Positions 13,381 to 21,345 of a DNA stretch of 22,227 nt are shown piece by piece; position 1 is the stretch's first letter, and every line of letters starts with the position of its first letter. The DNA comes from an uncultured bacterium (GTDB lineage: Bacteria; Spirochaetota; Spirochaetia; Sphaerochaetales; Sphaerochaetaceae). The stretch spans positions 1-22,227 of the forward strand of contig CAJMOS010000046.1 in the NCBI GenBank assembly GCA_905215015.1, read 5' to 3'. Made by a program: the position numbers and the translations under genes. Under the pieces are notes generated by a model, which saw only the letters and a program-made list of their open reading frames with translations, was not told where the DNA came from and ran no database searches.

Positions 13381-16176
13381 ATGAAGAAAATGCTCAAAGC
13401 CTCCAAGGTCGTGATTCTCGCGATCCTTGCGTTGACAGTCTTTTTCATTGTCCAGCTGAAGAACCTGCGGATGGAGAATGACATCAGGGAGTACATGCCG
13501 CACGAGTCCGGCTCCTACCAGCGCCTGCTGGAGACCGAGGACGTGTTCGGGAGCACCGTCGTGACGGGCATATCGCTCGAGACCAGCGACCCGACCATAT
13601 TCACTGCTGCCAACATCAGGAAGATCGACGCCATCACCAAGCGCATGAAGGAAGTGGAGAACGTCAGCGACGTCCAGTCCCTCACCAGCATCGACTTCCT
13701 GAAGGACGACAACGGCACCCTGGTCGCCGGGCCGCTCCTGGATGAGGATTTCAGCGGCACCGACGCCGAGGTCGAGAATGTCCGCGACAAGGTCGCCGAC
13801 TGGTCCGAGCTGTACGACCGGGTGATCATCAGCGACAACGACCGCAGCACGCAGATCCAGGTGACCCTGAAGACCGGGGCCAGCAAGGCGGAGAAGCGGA
13901 AGATGCTGAAGGACCTGCGCGCCATCCTGAAGGAGGAGACCGCAGGGACCCACTTCGAGTACCGCATGTACGGCGACACGATCATCGACGAGCAGGCCGA
14001 GGTGATGATGGTCATGGACCTGAGGAACCTCATTCCGCTGGTCGTCCTGGTCGTCCTGCTGTCGCTGCTGTTCTCGTTCCACACGTTCGACGGCACGATC
14101 CTGCCGCTGCTGACCGTGCTGATGAGCACGGTGTGGACGGTGGGCATCATGGCCATGCTGGACATGCCGTTCACGATCGTCAGCTCGATCATCCCGGTGG
14201 CGCTGATCGCCGTCGGATCGGCGTACGGCATCCACGTGCTGACCCATTACTACGTGGCCCTCGACGACCGCGACAAGAGCGTCCCGCTTACCCGGGACAG
14301 CTACCTGGACCTGATCGCAGGGAGCCTGAAAGAGGTGATGCCCGCCGTCATGATGGCGGGGGTGACCACGATCGCCGGCTTCATCAGCATGATGACCAGC
14401 CCGATCGAGCCGCTGCACAGCTTCGCGCTGTTCACCGCCCTCGGCGTGGCCTTCGCGCTCGTGCTCTCGATCACCTTCATCCCCTGCTATCTGGCCGTCA
14501 AGCCGCTTTCCAAGGTGGGCGACCGCTCGAGGATCTTCAACCGGCTCGCCAAGAGGCTGGAGAAGAAGCAGGCCGCGAGCGGGCACAAGCTGAACAATGG
14601 CGGCTTCCTCTACGGGCAGTACCAGTTCTTCGCCGGCAACAGCACCAGGATGACGGTCTTTGTCGGGCTGATGGTCATCCTCAGCGTCATCGGCCTGAAG
14701 CTCCTGGTGGTCGACACCTCGTTCGTCAACTACTTCCCGGCCCAGGGCAAGGTCCGCCAGGACATCGCGTTCGCCGACGAGAACTTCGCCGGCACCAACA
14801 GCGTCTACCTGACCGTCCACGCCCCGGAAGGGCAGAAGGCCTACAACGTCGACATGCTGCAGCCCCTTGACGACATGCAGACCTACCTCGAGGGCAAATA
14901 CCCCCAGATCGGCAAGACGGTCAGCTTCTCCACCTTCGTGAAGAAGATGAACCAGGTCATGCACGCGCCGGTGGTCGGCCATGCCACCGACAAGGTGGCG
15001 GACGATTCCGTGGCTTCCGATGACGGTGGAGCGATCCCGAGCTTTGGCGACGACTCCGCGATCCCCAGCTTCGGGGACGACAGCGCCATCCCGAGCTTTG
15101 GCGACGACTCCGCGATTCCCAGCTTCGGGGACGAAGGGGTTTCCGCCAGCACGCAGGACGAGAGCGCCTACGTCGACCCCAACATCGCCTACGCCAAGGA
15201 GCTGGGCGCCACCAGCACCACCGAGCAGATGCTCGGCATGCTGCACGAGGCCTACATCAAGGCAGGCGGGCGCCATGCGACAGTCGAGGGAATGATCAGC
15301 GAGCTGGAGAAGTCGGTGAACTACAAGGGCATGAGCTACTACGAGGTGCCGAACGACATGTCGAAGTACCCGGCCAAGACCAGGGAGGACCTTTCCTTCG
15401 TCGTCGCCCAGTACCTGACCATGATCGGCAGCGACCTTGACCAGTTCATCAACGACCCGAACGAGCCGACGTCGACCCGCATGCAGATCCAGCTGAAGAC
15501 CCACAGCACCACGGTCACCAAGGCGATCATCAGGGATGCCGAGCAGTTCGCCGCGTCGCACTTCCCCGAGGGGTACACGATCGACGCCGAGGGACCTGGC
15601 GAGATCGAGAGCGCCATGACCGACATGGTCATCTCCAGCCAGGTGCAGAGCCTGATCTTCAGCCTGGTGTGCGTCGTCGTGATCCTGACCGTGGCCTTCA
15701 GGAGCCTGTGGGCCGGCCTGCTGGGCGCCGTCCCGCTCGCCTTCACGATCCTGCTCAACTACATGCTGATGGGCTTCCTGGGCATCAACCTGGACCTGGT
15801 CACCAGCATCATCGCCAGCGTGGCGGTCGGTGTCGGCATCGACTACACGATCCACTTCATGCAGACCTTCAAGGAGGAGTCCCGGTACGAGGAGGAGAAG
15901 TCGCATGGCGGGGATGTCAACTACGAGGTCGCGACCCGCGAGACGTTCAAGAAGAGCGGTAGCGGCATCGTGACCAACGCCATGGCGGTCGGTCTTGGAT
16001 TCATGGTGCTCTGCCTGTCCCAGTTCGTGGTCCTGCAGAACATCGGCATCCTGATTGCGATCGTCATGTTCACCTCGAGCTTCCTGGCGATGACCATCAT
16101 CCCCGGTTTGCTCAACGCGCATCATCCGAAGTTCATCACCCGGATGGACAAGAAAAACGAACCGAAGAAAGACTGA
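13381..16176 (+). CDS. HAE3/MMPL-type RND transporter
   Basis: The protein has 931 residues in two similar halves. Transmembrane helix 1 (about 10-26) is followed by a periplasmic loop (about 30-215), then a helix bundle (about 216-380) with GSAYGIH near residue 280. A second periplasmic loop (about 430-750) precedes a second bundle (about 755-920) with GVGIDYTIHF near residue 818. This is the layout of HAE3/MMPL exporters with sterol-sensing-like bundles, which move lipids or other hydrophobic molecules from the inner membrane into the periplasm using proton flow. The second half has the Asp of the G-x-G-x-D motif; the first half has Tyr at that place. Residues 552-586 hold four tandem copies of IPSFGDDSA in the second periplasmic loop. 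The ATG follows a strong ribosome site (GAGGAAAGGA, 13363-13372). It is the first gene of an operon with a LolA-like protein and an outer-membrane barrel, under an ArsR-type regulator. Confidence 0.88.
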   Translation: MKKMLKASKVVILAILALTVFFIVQLKNLRMENDIREYMPHESGSYQRLLETEDVFGSTVVTGISLETSDPTIFTAANIRKIDAITKRMKEVENVSDVQSLTSIDFLKDDNGTLVAGPLLDEDFSGTDAEVENVRDKVADWSELYDRVIISDNDRSTQIQVTLKTGASKAEKRKMLKDLRAILKEETAGTHFEYRMYGDTIIDEQAEVMMVMDLRNLIPLVVLVVLLSLLFSFHTFDGTILPLLTVLMSTVWTVGIMAMLDMPFTIVSSIIPVALIAVGSAYGIHVLTHYYVALDDRDKSVPLTRDSYLDLIAGSLKEVMPAVMMAGVTTIAGFISMMTSPIEPLHSFALFTALGVAFALVLSITFIPCYLAVKPLSKVGDRSRIFNRLAKRLEKKQAASGHKLNNGGFLYGQYQFFAGNSTRMTVFVGLMVILSVIGLKLLVVDTSFVNYFPAQGKVRQDIAFADENFAGTNSVYLTVHAPEGQKAYNVDMLQPLDDMQTYLEGKYPQIGKTVSFSTFVKKMNQVMHAPVVGHATDKVADDSVASDDGGAIPSFGDDSAIPSFGDDSAIPSFGDDSAIPSFGDEGVSASTQDESAYVDPNIAYAKELGATSTTEQMLGMLHEAYIKAGGRHATVEGMISELEKSVNYKGMSYYEVPNDMSKYPAKTREDLSFVVAQYLTMIGSDLDQFINDPNEPTSTRMQIQLKTHSTTVTKAIIRDAEQFAASHFPEGYTIDAEGPGEIESAMTDMVISSQVQSLIFSLVCVVVILTVAFRSLWAGLLGAVPLAFTILLNYMLMGFLGINLDLVTSIIASVAVGVGIDYTIHFMQTFKEESRYEEEKSHGGDVNYEVATRETFKKSGSGIVTNAMAVGLGFMVLCLSQFVVLQNIGILIAIVMFTSSFLAMTIIPGLLNAHHPKFITRMDKKNEPKKD
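15034..15138 (+). repeat. Tandem 27-bp repeats encoding IPSFGDDSA
   Basis: Four in-frame units start at 15034, 15061, 15088 and 15115 (the last is partly degenerate). They alternate between two DNA versions, A and B. Units 1 and 3 (A) are identical; units 2 and 4 (B) are nearly so at their first 20 bases. A and B differ at six of 27 positions, yet both encode exactly the same nine residues. The array looks like a doubled 54-bp A-B pair inside the RND gene. Confidence 0.9.
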
Positions 16177-16202
16177 TTCGGGCAAAAGAGGAGAAACATA
16201 GT

Positions 16203-16979
16203 ATGAAAACAATGAGAAACGTGTTTGTCGTGGGCCTGCTGGCCGCCGTCGCGGCGAGCCCCTTGGCGGCCATCACCGGCCGCGAGGTCATGGAGAAGGC
16301 TGACGCCGTCGCCAAGCCGAAGACCAGCATGAGCCAGGTCCAGATGGACCTGGTCGACAAGAACGGCACGGTGCAGAGCCGCATGATGCTGGAGTACGGC
16401 AGGGAGCCGGAGGACCTGAAGGATGTCGTCATCATCTTCCAGAGTCCCGCCAGCGTGAAGGACACCCGGTTCCTGCAGAAGGATAAGGCGGGGGGTGGTT
16501 CGGACAAATGGATCTACATGCCGAGCCTGCGCAGCACGCGCCGTATCGCGGCCAGCGAGGGGGACAAGTCCTTCATGGGCAGCGATGCCACGTACGACGA
16601 CCTTTCCGGCCGCGAGCTGGACGACTACGAGTACGAGCTGCTTGCCGAGAGCGAGACGAAAGGCAAGTGGACCACCTACAAGGTCGAGTGCACCCCGAAG
16701 CCGACCACGGACAGCCAGTATTCCAAGCTGGTCACCTGGATCGACCACGACACGTTCGTCCCCGTCTACACGGAGATGTACGACAAGGGCGGCAAGCTCT
16801 TGAAGGAGCTTGAGGTGATGGACCTGCAGGTGGTCGGCGGCTACCAGACCCCGATGCTGGACGAACTGCGCAACGTGCAGACCGGCCACAGCACCAAGCT
16901 GACAATCAAGCAGATCAAGGTCGACCTTGCCCTGCCTGACCGCATCTTCACGACCAACTTCCTGAATACGGGCAAATAA
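16203..16979 (+). CDS. LolA-like outer-membrane lipoprotein-sorting family protein
   Basis: The protein has 258 residues with a signal peptide (about 1-22, ending LAA). The mature part starts ITGREVMEKADAVAKPKTSM. It has the pattern of the COG2834/LolA_like family: repeated beta strands such as MSQVQMDLVDKNG, then SPASVKDTRFLQKD, KWIYMPSLRSTRRI, and the typical MGSDATYDDLSGRELDDYEYEL. This is a half-open barrel that can hold a lipid or lipoprotein tail, so it may carry the RND pump's substrate across the periplasm. Related proteins commonly sit beside HAE3 pumps and DUF1302-like barrels. AGAGGAG (16187-16193) is nine bases before the ATG, and the gene begins 26 bases after the RND stop, so it is in the same operon. 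It need not act on lipoproteins as the family name says. Confidence 0.85.
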   Translation: MKTMRNVFVVGLLAAVAASPLAAITGREVMEKADAVAKPKTSMSQVQMDLVDKNGTVQSRMMLEYGREPEDLKDVVIIFQSPASVKDTRFLQKDKAGGGSDKWIYMPSLRSTRRIAASEGDKSFMGSDATYDDLSGRELDDYEYELLAESETKGKWTTYKVECTPKPTTDSQYSKLVTWIDHDTFVPVYTEMYDKGGKLLKELEVMDLQVVGGYQTPMLDELRNVQTGHSTKLTIKQIKVDLALPDRIFTTNFLNTGK

Positions 16980-16996
16980 ACACGAAGGAGGATGAG

Positions 16997-18574
16997 ATGA
17001 GCACTCTTTGGAAAAAGGTCCTGCTGACCGCAACCATGGCGGCGTTTGCCGCCACGGCCGTGATGGCTGACGACATTCCGTCTTTCGACACCCCGAGCGA
17101 CGGCTCGGTCCCCAGCTTCGGCGACGCCAGCGGAGACATTCCCGGTTTCGGGTCTGATTCGGGCTCTGCTTCCAGCCCGGGCTTCGGCGCCGCTTCCAGC
17201 GCCTTGGCCATCAGCGGAGAGGGCGGGGCTTCTCCCCGCTGGTTCCTTGCCGGGGCGAGCGACATCGAGGACCGCGCGGTCCAGATGGACCCCTATTTCC
17301 GGCTGAATTTTTCCTACAGCGGTTCCATTGGCGAGATTGATGCGAAGCTGAAGGTCAACGAGCGGATCCTGAAGGACAATCCTGAGGATGTCATCGACGA
17401 GCTGACGCTGCGCGCCTACCTGGGCGATTTCGTCCTCGAGGCCGGCAAGATGAAGCTGGTCTGGGGCAAGGGCGACAAGGTCCATGTCCTGGACAACTTC
17501 AACAGCGACGACTATTCCGACTTCATCTTCCCGGACTACATCGACCGCCGTATCGCCGTGCCGATGGTGCACGTCGCCTACAACATGGTCAACGGCACGA
17601 GGCTTGAGGGCGCCTACACCCCGTACATGACCCCGACCCGCTATGCTTCCAGCGGTCCGTGGGTGCCCGAGCATACGCTGCTCTCCGCTTGGGATAGTGC
17701 CCATGCTGGGGCGCAATATATGGCTGCTGGATATACAGCAGCCGGATTGTTGGATTTATCTGATTATGCCGAACCTACGTTGAGTAGCTTTTTGTCGGCA
17801 TATAATTACAGCGCGACCGGATATTACGACTTCTACAAGGACAATATCCCGAACACCAAGACGCTGAAATATGGACAGTTCGGTTTCCGCGCCACCGGCA
17901 CCGTCGGCTCGTTCGACTGGGGCGCCTCCTACTTTTACGGAAGGATGAAGGACGCTTCGATGGATGGAACCGAATTGGCCAAGCTAATGCTGCTTGCTGG
18001 TTCTGCAAACGCTTTTGCTTCTGGCAAATTCTCCGTCGGCCAGCTGTACGACTACGACCGCATGCAGGTCTTCGGTCTCGAGGGGGCGACCGTCCTTGGC
18101 GGGTTCAACTTCCGCGCCGAGCTGGGCTACTACCTGACCGATGATGTCGATGACGACGACCCGTACGTGCACAACAACAGCCTGCAGTGGGTCTTCGGTT
18201 TCGACCGCGACCTGCCGTGGAACAACCTGAACGTCAACATCCAGACCCAGGGCAAGTACATCCTGCACGGGGATGACGTGAAGGACAACGGTGTCGGCGA
18301 TGTGGACTACAACGGGGAGAAGGCATGGGTGCAGAACCGCCTCGTGCTGGATGTCACCGACAGCTGGATGCATGAGAAGCTGAAGCCGGAGCTGAAGCTG
18401 GTCTGGAACATCGAGCTGAAAGACGTGGTCGTCATGCCGCAGGTTTCCTATCAGCTGATGGAGGGCCTGGACGTCTCGTTGGCCGGCCTCTACATCTATT
18501 CGGGTGACAATGGGCAGTTCTACGACTTCAAGGACAATTCCTTCGTCCAGGTGGGAGCTGTCTACAAGTTCTGA
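16997..18574 (+). CDS. DUF1302-like outer-membrane beta-barrel protein of the RND operon
   Basis: The protein has 525 residues with a signal peptide (1-24, ending VMA). A low-complexity linker (25-68) holds copies of (I/V)P(S/G)FG motifs like those in the RND loop. From about residue 80 on, alternating beta strands with aromatic girdles and a C-terminal VYKF indicate an outer-membrane barrel, best matching DUF1302-like proteins found with HAE3 pumps and LolA-like proteins. AAGGAGG (16985-16991) is a near-perfect ribosome site, and the gap to the upstream gene is 17 bases. Two stretches, residues about 231-275 and 324-345, switch abruptly to T- and A-ending codons (TTA, ACA, GCA, GGA, CAA) and are rich in Ala, Gly and Ser. 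The rest uses mostly G/C-ending codons. These may be exposed loops replaced by recombination. The protein probably receives or passes the exported compound at the outer membrane; this is inferred from the operon. Confidence 0.75.
   Translation: MSTLWKKVLLTATMAAFAATAVMADDIPSFDTPSDGSVPSFGDASGDIPGFGSDSGSASSPGFGAASSALAISGEGGASPRWFLAGASDIEDRAVQMDPYFRLNFSYSGSIGEIDAKLKVNERILKDNPEDVIDELTLRAYLGDFVLEAGKMKLVWGKGDKVHVLDNFNSDDYSDFIFPDYIDRRIAVPMVHVAYNMVNGTRLEGAYTPYMTPTRYASSGPWVPEHTLLSAWDSAHAGAQYMAAGYTAAGLLDLSDYAEPTLSSFLSAYNYSATGYYDFYKDNIPNTKTLKYGQFGFRATGTVGSFDWGASYFYGRMKDASMDGTELAKLMLLAGSANAFASGKFSVGQLYDYDRMQVFGLEGATVLGGFNFRAELGYYLTDDVDDDDPYVHNNSLQWVFGFDRDLPWNNLNVNIQTQGKYILHGDDVKDNGVGDVDYNGEKAWVQNRLVLDVTDSWMHEKLKPELKLVWNIELKDVVVMPQVSYQLMEGLDVSLAGLYIYSGDNGQFYDFKDNSFVQVGAVYKF
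17075..17188 (+). repeat. IPSFG-like motif repeats at the mature N-terminus of the barrel protein
   Basis: Residues 27-64 contain IPSFD, VPSFGD, IPGFGS and PGFGA at intervals of about 10-13 residues, separated by Ser, Asp and Gly. The DNA of the second copy (from 17108) matches the B-type unit of the RND gene closely, with about five differences over 27 bases. The repeats lie directly after the signal peptide, so they would be at the periplasmic end of the barrel. Confidence 0.7.
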
Positions 18575-18599
18575 GGCTGATGTTCCATTGGTTGCGTGG

Positions 18600-18629
18600 A
18601 CGGCCGTCCTTCGGGGCGGCCGTTCTTGT
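18600..18629 (+). terminator. Terminator of the RND operon with UUCG tetraloop
   Basis: A ten-pair stem is formed by ACGGCCGTCC (18600-18609) and GGGCGGCCGT (18614-18623), with one G-U pair, closed by C(UUCG)G. The T-rich tail TCTTGTATT follows. The tail is imperfect, but the stem is very stable and lies 25 bases after the stop codon. Confidence 0.7.
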
Positions 18630-18630
18630 A

Positions 18631-18659
18631 TTGACATGTTCTTGTGGAATATGTATATA
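18631..18659 (+). promoter_or_regulatory. Promoter of the + strand MATE gene
   Basis: A perfect TTGACA (18631-18636) stands 17 bases before TATATA (18654-18659), directly after the RND-operon terminator. The start would be near 18666, only a few bases ahead of the ATG at 18670, so the mRNA would have almost no leader. Confidence 0.55.
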
Positions 18660-18669
18660 TCTCGACGTC

Positions 18670-19998
18670 ATGCGTATCCGGCTTTCAGACCATTTTACCT
18701 ATGGAAGGCTTCTTCGTTTCACATTCCCCTCCATCATCATGATGGTGTTCACGACGATCTATTCGGTCGTTGACGGCTTTTTCGTTTCCAACTATGTCGG
18801 CAAGGTGCCGTTTGCCGCTTTGAACCTGGTCATGCCCCTCTTCATCATCCTCGGCTCGGTGGGTTTCATGCTGGGCTCCGGGGGCAACGCGATTGTGGCG
18901 CGGACACTGGGGGAGGGGGACAGGACGAAGGCGAACCGCTATTTCTCGTTCCTGGTGCTGGCCTGCATGGGCTTCGGCCTGCTGGTATCCCTGGTGGGAT
19001 TCGCCTTGCTTTCCCATATCGCCCGGTTTTTGGGTGCGAGCGGCGAGGTTTTGGACCTTTCGGTACTCTATGGGCGGATCGTGCTGTGTGGCATGCCGTT
19101 CTTCATGCTCCAGAACCAGTTCCAAAGCTTCTGCATCACCGCTGAACGGCCGAAACTCGGCCTCGCGTTCACGGTGGCAAGCGGCCTTTCCAACATGGTT
19201 CTTGACGCATTGTTCGTTGGTGTCTTCAAGTGGGGGCTTGCGGGCGCCGCATGGGCTACCGTGATCAGCGAGGTCGTCGGGGGGCTTGGCCCTGTCTTCT
19301 ATTTCCTCCGGCCCAATACGAGCCTGTTGCGGCTGGGGCCTACCCACTGGTATGGAAAAGTCCTTTTGCAATCCTGCCTCAACGGCTCTTCGGAGTTGAT
19401 GAGCAACATAGCCGCAAGCATCGTCTCGGTGCTCTACAACTGGCAGTTGCTTTCCTATGCGGGCTCTGATGGAGTGGCGGCGTATGGAGTGCTGATGTAC
19501 ATCAGCTTCTTCTTCAACGCCATGTTCATCGGCTACGCTGTCGGAGTTTCGCCGGTAATCGGGTTCCACTATGGTGCCGGCAACAAGAAGGAACTGGGAA
19601 ACCTTCTGCAAAGGAGTCTCCTGCTGATCGGTTCGTCGGGAATTTGCATGTGGGTTTTGGCCTCGCTGAGCGCTCCTTTGCTCTGCCGGATATTCGTGGG
19701 TTATGACGAAGGACTGTATCGGATGACGGTAATGGCTCTGCGGATCTACTCTTTCAGCTTCCTGCTCGGCGGTTTCAACATCTTCGTCTCCTCGTTTTTC
19801 ACCGCGTTGAACAACGGAGGGGTGAGCGCGCTTGTCTCGTTTCTCCGGACATTGGTCTTCGAGACGGGAAGCGTCCAGCTGTTGCCGTTGGCATTGGGGC
19901 TGAATGGCATATGGGCGGCGATCATTGTCGCGGAGAGCGCAGCCCTGACGGTGAGCCTGGCGTGTCTGCATTGGCAACGCCCCCATTATGGCTATTGA
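18670..19998 (+). CDS. MATE-family multidrug/toxin efflux transporter
   Basis: With the start at ATG 18670 the protein has 442 residues and about twelve membrane helices. MATE landmarks are LLRFTFPSIIMMVFTTIYSVVDGFFVSNYVG at the start (helix 1), GSGGNAIVARTLGEGD after helix 2, LGLAFTVASGLSNMVLDALF with WGLAGAAWATVISEV mid-protein, and GVSPVIGFHYGAGNKKEL in the second half. It resembles MepA-like exporters that use sodium or protons to expel drugs or metabolites. The gene has a consensus promoter but no ribosome site before ATG 18670. An upstream in-frame ATG at 18580 has GAGG three bases before it, but it would add 30 residues encoded across the terminator and is less likely. The last 77 bases overlap the end of the facing MATE gene on the other strand. 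Substrate unknown. Confidence 0.85.
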   Translation: MRIRLSDHFTYGRLLRFTFPSIIMMVFTTIYSVVDGFFVSNYVGKVPFAALNLVMPLFIILGSVGFMLGSGGNAIVARTLGEGDRTKANRYFSFLVLACMGFGLLVSLVGFALLSHIARFLGASGEVLDLSVLYGRIVLCGMPFFMLQNQFQSFCITAERPKLGLAFTVASGLSNMVLDALFVGVFKWGLAGAAWATVISEVVGGLGPVFYFLRPNTSLLRLGPTHWYGKVLLQSCLNGSSELMSNIAASIVSVLYNWQLLSYAGSDGVAAYGVLMYISFFFNAMFIGYAVGVSPVIGFHYGAGNKKELGNLLQRSLLLIGSSGICMWVLASLSAPLLCRIFVGYDEGLYRMTVMALRIYSFSFLLGGFNIFVSSFFTALNNGGVSALVSFLRTLVFETGSVQLLPLALGLNGIWAAIIVAESAALTVSLACLHWQRPHYGY

Positions 19999-21322
19999 GC
20001 TCCCGGTGTAGCCAGACCAACAGGATGACGGCGGTCGTTTGCCCGACCAGGTCGCCGAAGAAGTAGCAGTACCAGACCCCGGAAAGCCCGACGAAATGGG
20101 CAAGGAGGTAGGCGGCAGGGAGCACTCCAAGCACCTGCCTGTTCAGGGTGATCAGCGCGGCGCGCACGCCTTTGCCGAAGCCTTGCAGGTAGGCGGCGGT
20201 CTGATAGAGCAGGGGAGCGCCGATAAAGCACAGGCTGACCCGAGGGAAGGCGACTTCCATCTGCCTTGCCAGCTCTGCGCTTGGGTGGAACATGCCGTAC
20301 AGCCATTCGGGGTGTGTCTGGAAAAGGGGAAAGCCGAATCCCAGCATGTACAGATAGGTGAAGAAGAGAGACCACCGGTAGGCGCCGCGGGCGCGGTCGA
20401 TCCTGTCCGCACCGTAGTTGAAGCTGGTGATCGGAACCAGACTGTTCGACATGCCATGCATCGGCAGGAAGATGAAGGACTCGACCTTGATGTACAGTCC
20501 GTAGGCGGTCACCGCGAGCGGGGTGAATCCAATCAGGATCTTGTTGACCAACGTCAGGCTGATCGAGCCGCTTGCCTGCAGCAGCATGGTCGGCACCCCA
20601 ATGGCGAGAATGGTCTCTGCCGCGCTTTTCCGCCATATCCGTTGCCCGCGTTGCAGGCAGGAGAGCTTGTCGCTGCGGACGAGCAGGACAGTGGCGATAG
20701 CGCAGCTGATGGCCTGGCCGATGATCGAGGCCCATGCGGCACCGGCGACCCCCATGTCCAAGCCGAACATCAGGATCGGATCCAGAATCAGGTTGCAGAC
20801 GACACCTACCGCCAGACAGAGCAGGGTATAGACGCTTTCCCCGGTACCCTGCAGCATGAAGGTGATTACTCCGCTGGTAATCTGGAAGCCGCAAAGGACG
20901 ATGCTGATGCCGATGTATGTCAGGGAAAAACCGGCAAGCGACGGATCGTCGGTGAAGAAGCGGACGTAGGCCCCCACCAGCGGACCGCCGAAAACCAAGA
21001 AGAGCAGGGAGACTCCCAAGCTCATGCACAAGGCCGTGTTGCCTGCCTCGTTTGCTTCCTGTTGCTCGCTTCTGCCCAGACGGCGGCTGATTGCCCCGCT
21101 TGCGCCAAGCCCCAAGCCGCTCGTCAGGGCGACGACCAGTTGCTGGATCGGGTAGGCGAGACTCAGGGCCGCGATGGGGCCGTCCCCGAGCCGGGAGACG
21201 TAGAGCGAGTCGATGATGTTGTACAACGCCTCGATAGCCATGCTGAGCATGATGGGAAGTCCCAGTCTCAGGACTAGGATCGGAATCCTCTCTGTGCCCA
21301 TGCGGTTGGTTGTTGCCTGCAT
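19922..21322 (-). CDS. MATE-family efflux transporter, second of a tandem pair
   Basis: The protein has 466 residues and about twelve membrane helices. MATE landmarks: LGLPIMLSMAIEALYNIIDSLYVSRLG at helix 1, LGLGASGAISRRLGRSEQQEAN, MLQGTGESVYTLLCLAVGVVCNLILDPILMFGLDMGVAGAAWAS, and NSLVPITSFNYGADRIDRARG in the second half. The start is uncertain. ATG 21322 has AAGGG only one base before it, and ATG 21301 (residue 8) has no good site. It follows the upstream MATE gene by 23 bases on the same strand, so the pair is probably co-transcribed. The final ~26 residues, after the last helix, are polar and encoded inside the 3' end of the facing MATE gene. No terminator is visible where the two genes collide. 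Substrate unknown. Confidence 0.85.
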   Translation of the reverse strand: MQATTNRMGTERIPILVLRLGLPIMLSMAIEALYNIIDSLYVSRLGDGPIAALSLAYPIQQLVVALTSGLGLGASGAISRRLGRSEQQEANEAGNTALCMSLGVSLLFLVFGGPLVGAYVRFFTDDPSLAGFSLTYIGISIVLCGFQITSGVITFMLQGTGESVYTLLCLAVGVVCNLILDPILMFGLDMGVAGAAWASIIGQAISCAIATVLLVRSDKLSCLQRGQRIWRKSAAETILAIGVPTMLLQASGSISLTLVNKILIGFTPLAVTAYGLYIKVESFIFLPMHGMSNSLVPITSFNYGADRIDRARGAYRWSLFFTYLYMLGFGFPLFQTHPEWLYGMFHPSAELARQMEVAFPRVSLCFIGAPLLYQTAAYLQGFGKGVRAALITLNRQVLGVLPAAYLLAHFVGLSGVWYCYFFGDLVGQTTAVILLVWLHRELNSHNGGVANADTPGSPSGLRSPRQ

Positions 21323-21345
21323 ACCCTTGTAGTAACGGATTTTCT

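Noticed and set aside
13227..13496. Ninety-codon N-terminal extension of the ArsR-like protein
   Set aside because: It would run through the promoters, the operator and the first codons of the RND gene. The ATG at 13226 has a proper ribosome site and gives a normal ArsR length.
15034..15138. Short regular repeats as a CRISPR array
   Set aside because: The 27-bp units adjoin without spacers, are in frame and encode a peptide repeat inside the RND gene.
13327..16212. A 961-codon open frame on the minus strand
   Set aside because: It is antisense to the RND gene, extremely rich in Asp, His, Gln and Arg, has no domain pattern and is a by-product of the strong codon bias of that gene.
18580..18669. 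Start of the + MATE gene at ATG 18580
   Set aside because: It would add 30 residues encoded by the terminator hairpin and promoter, ahead of the usual MATE N-terminus. It is kept as an alternative because a GAGG site precedes it.
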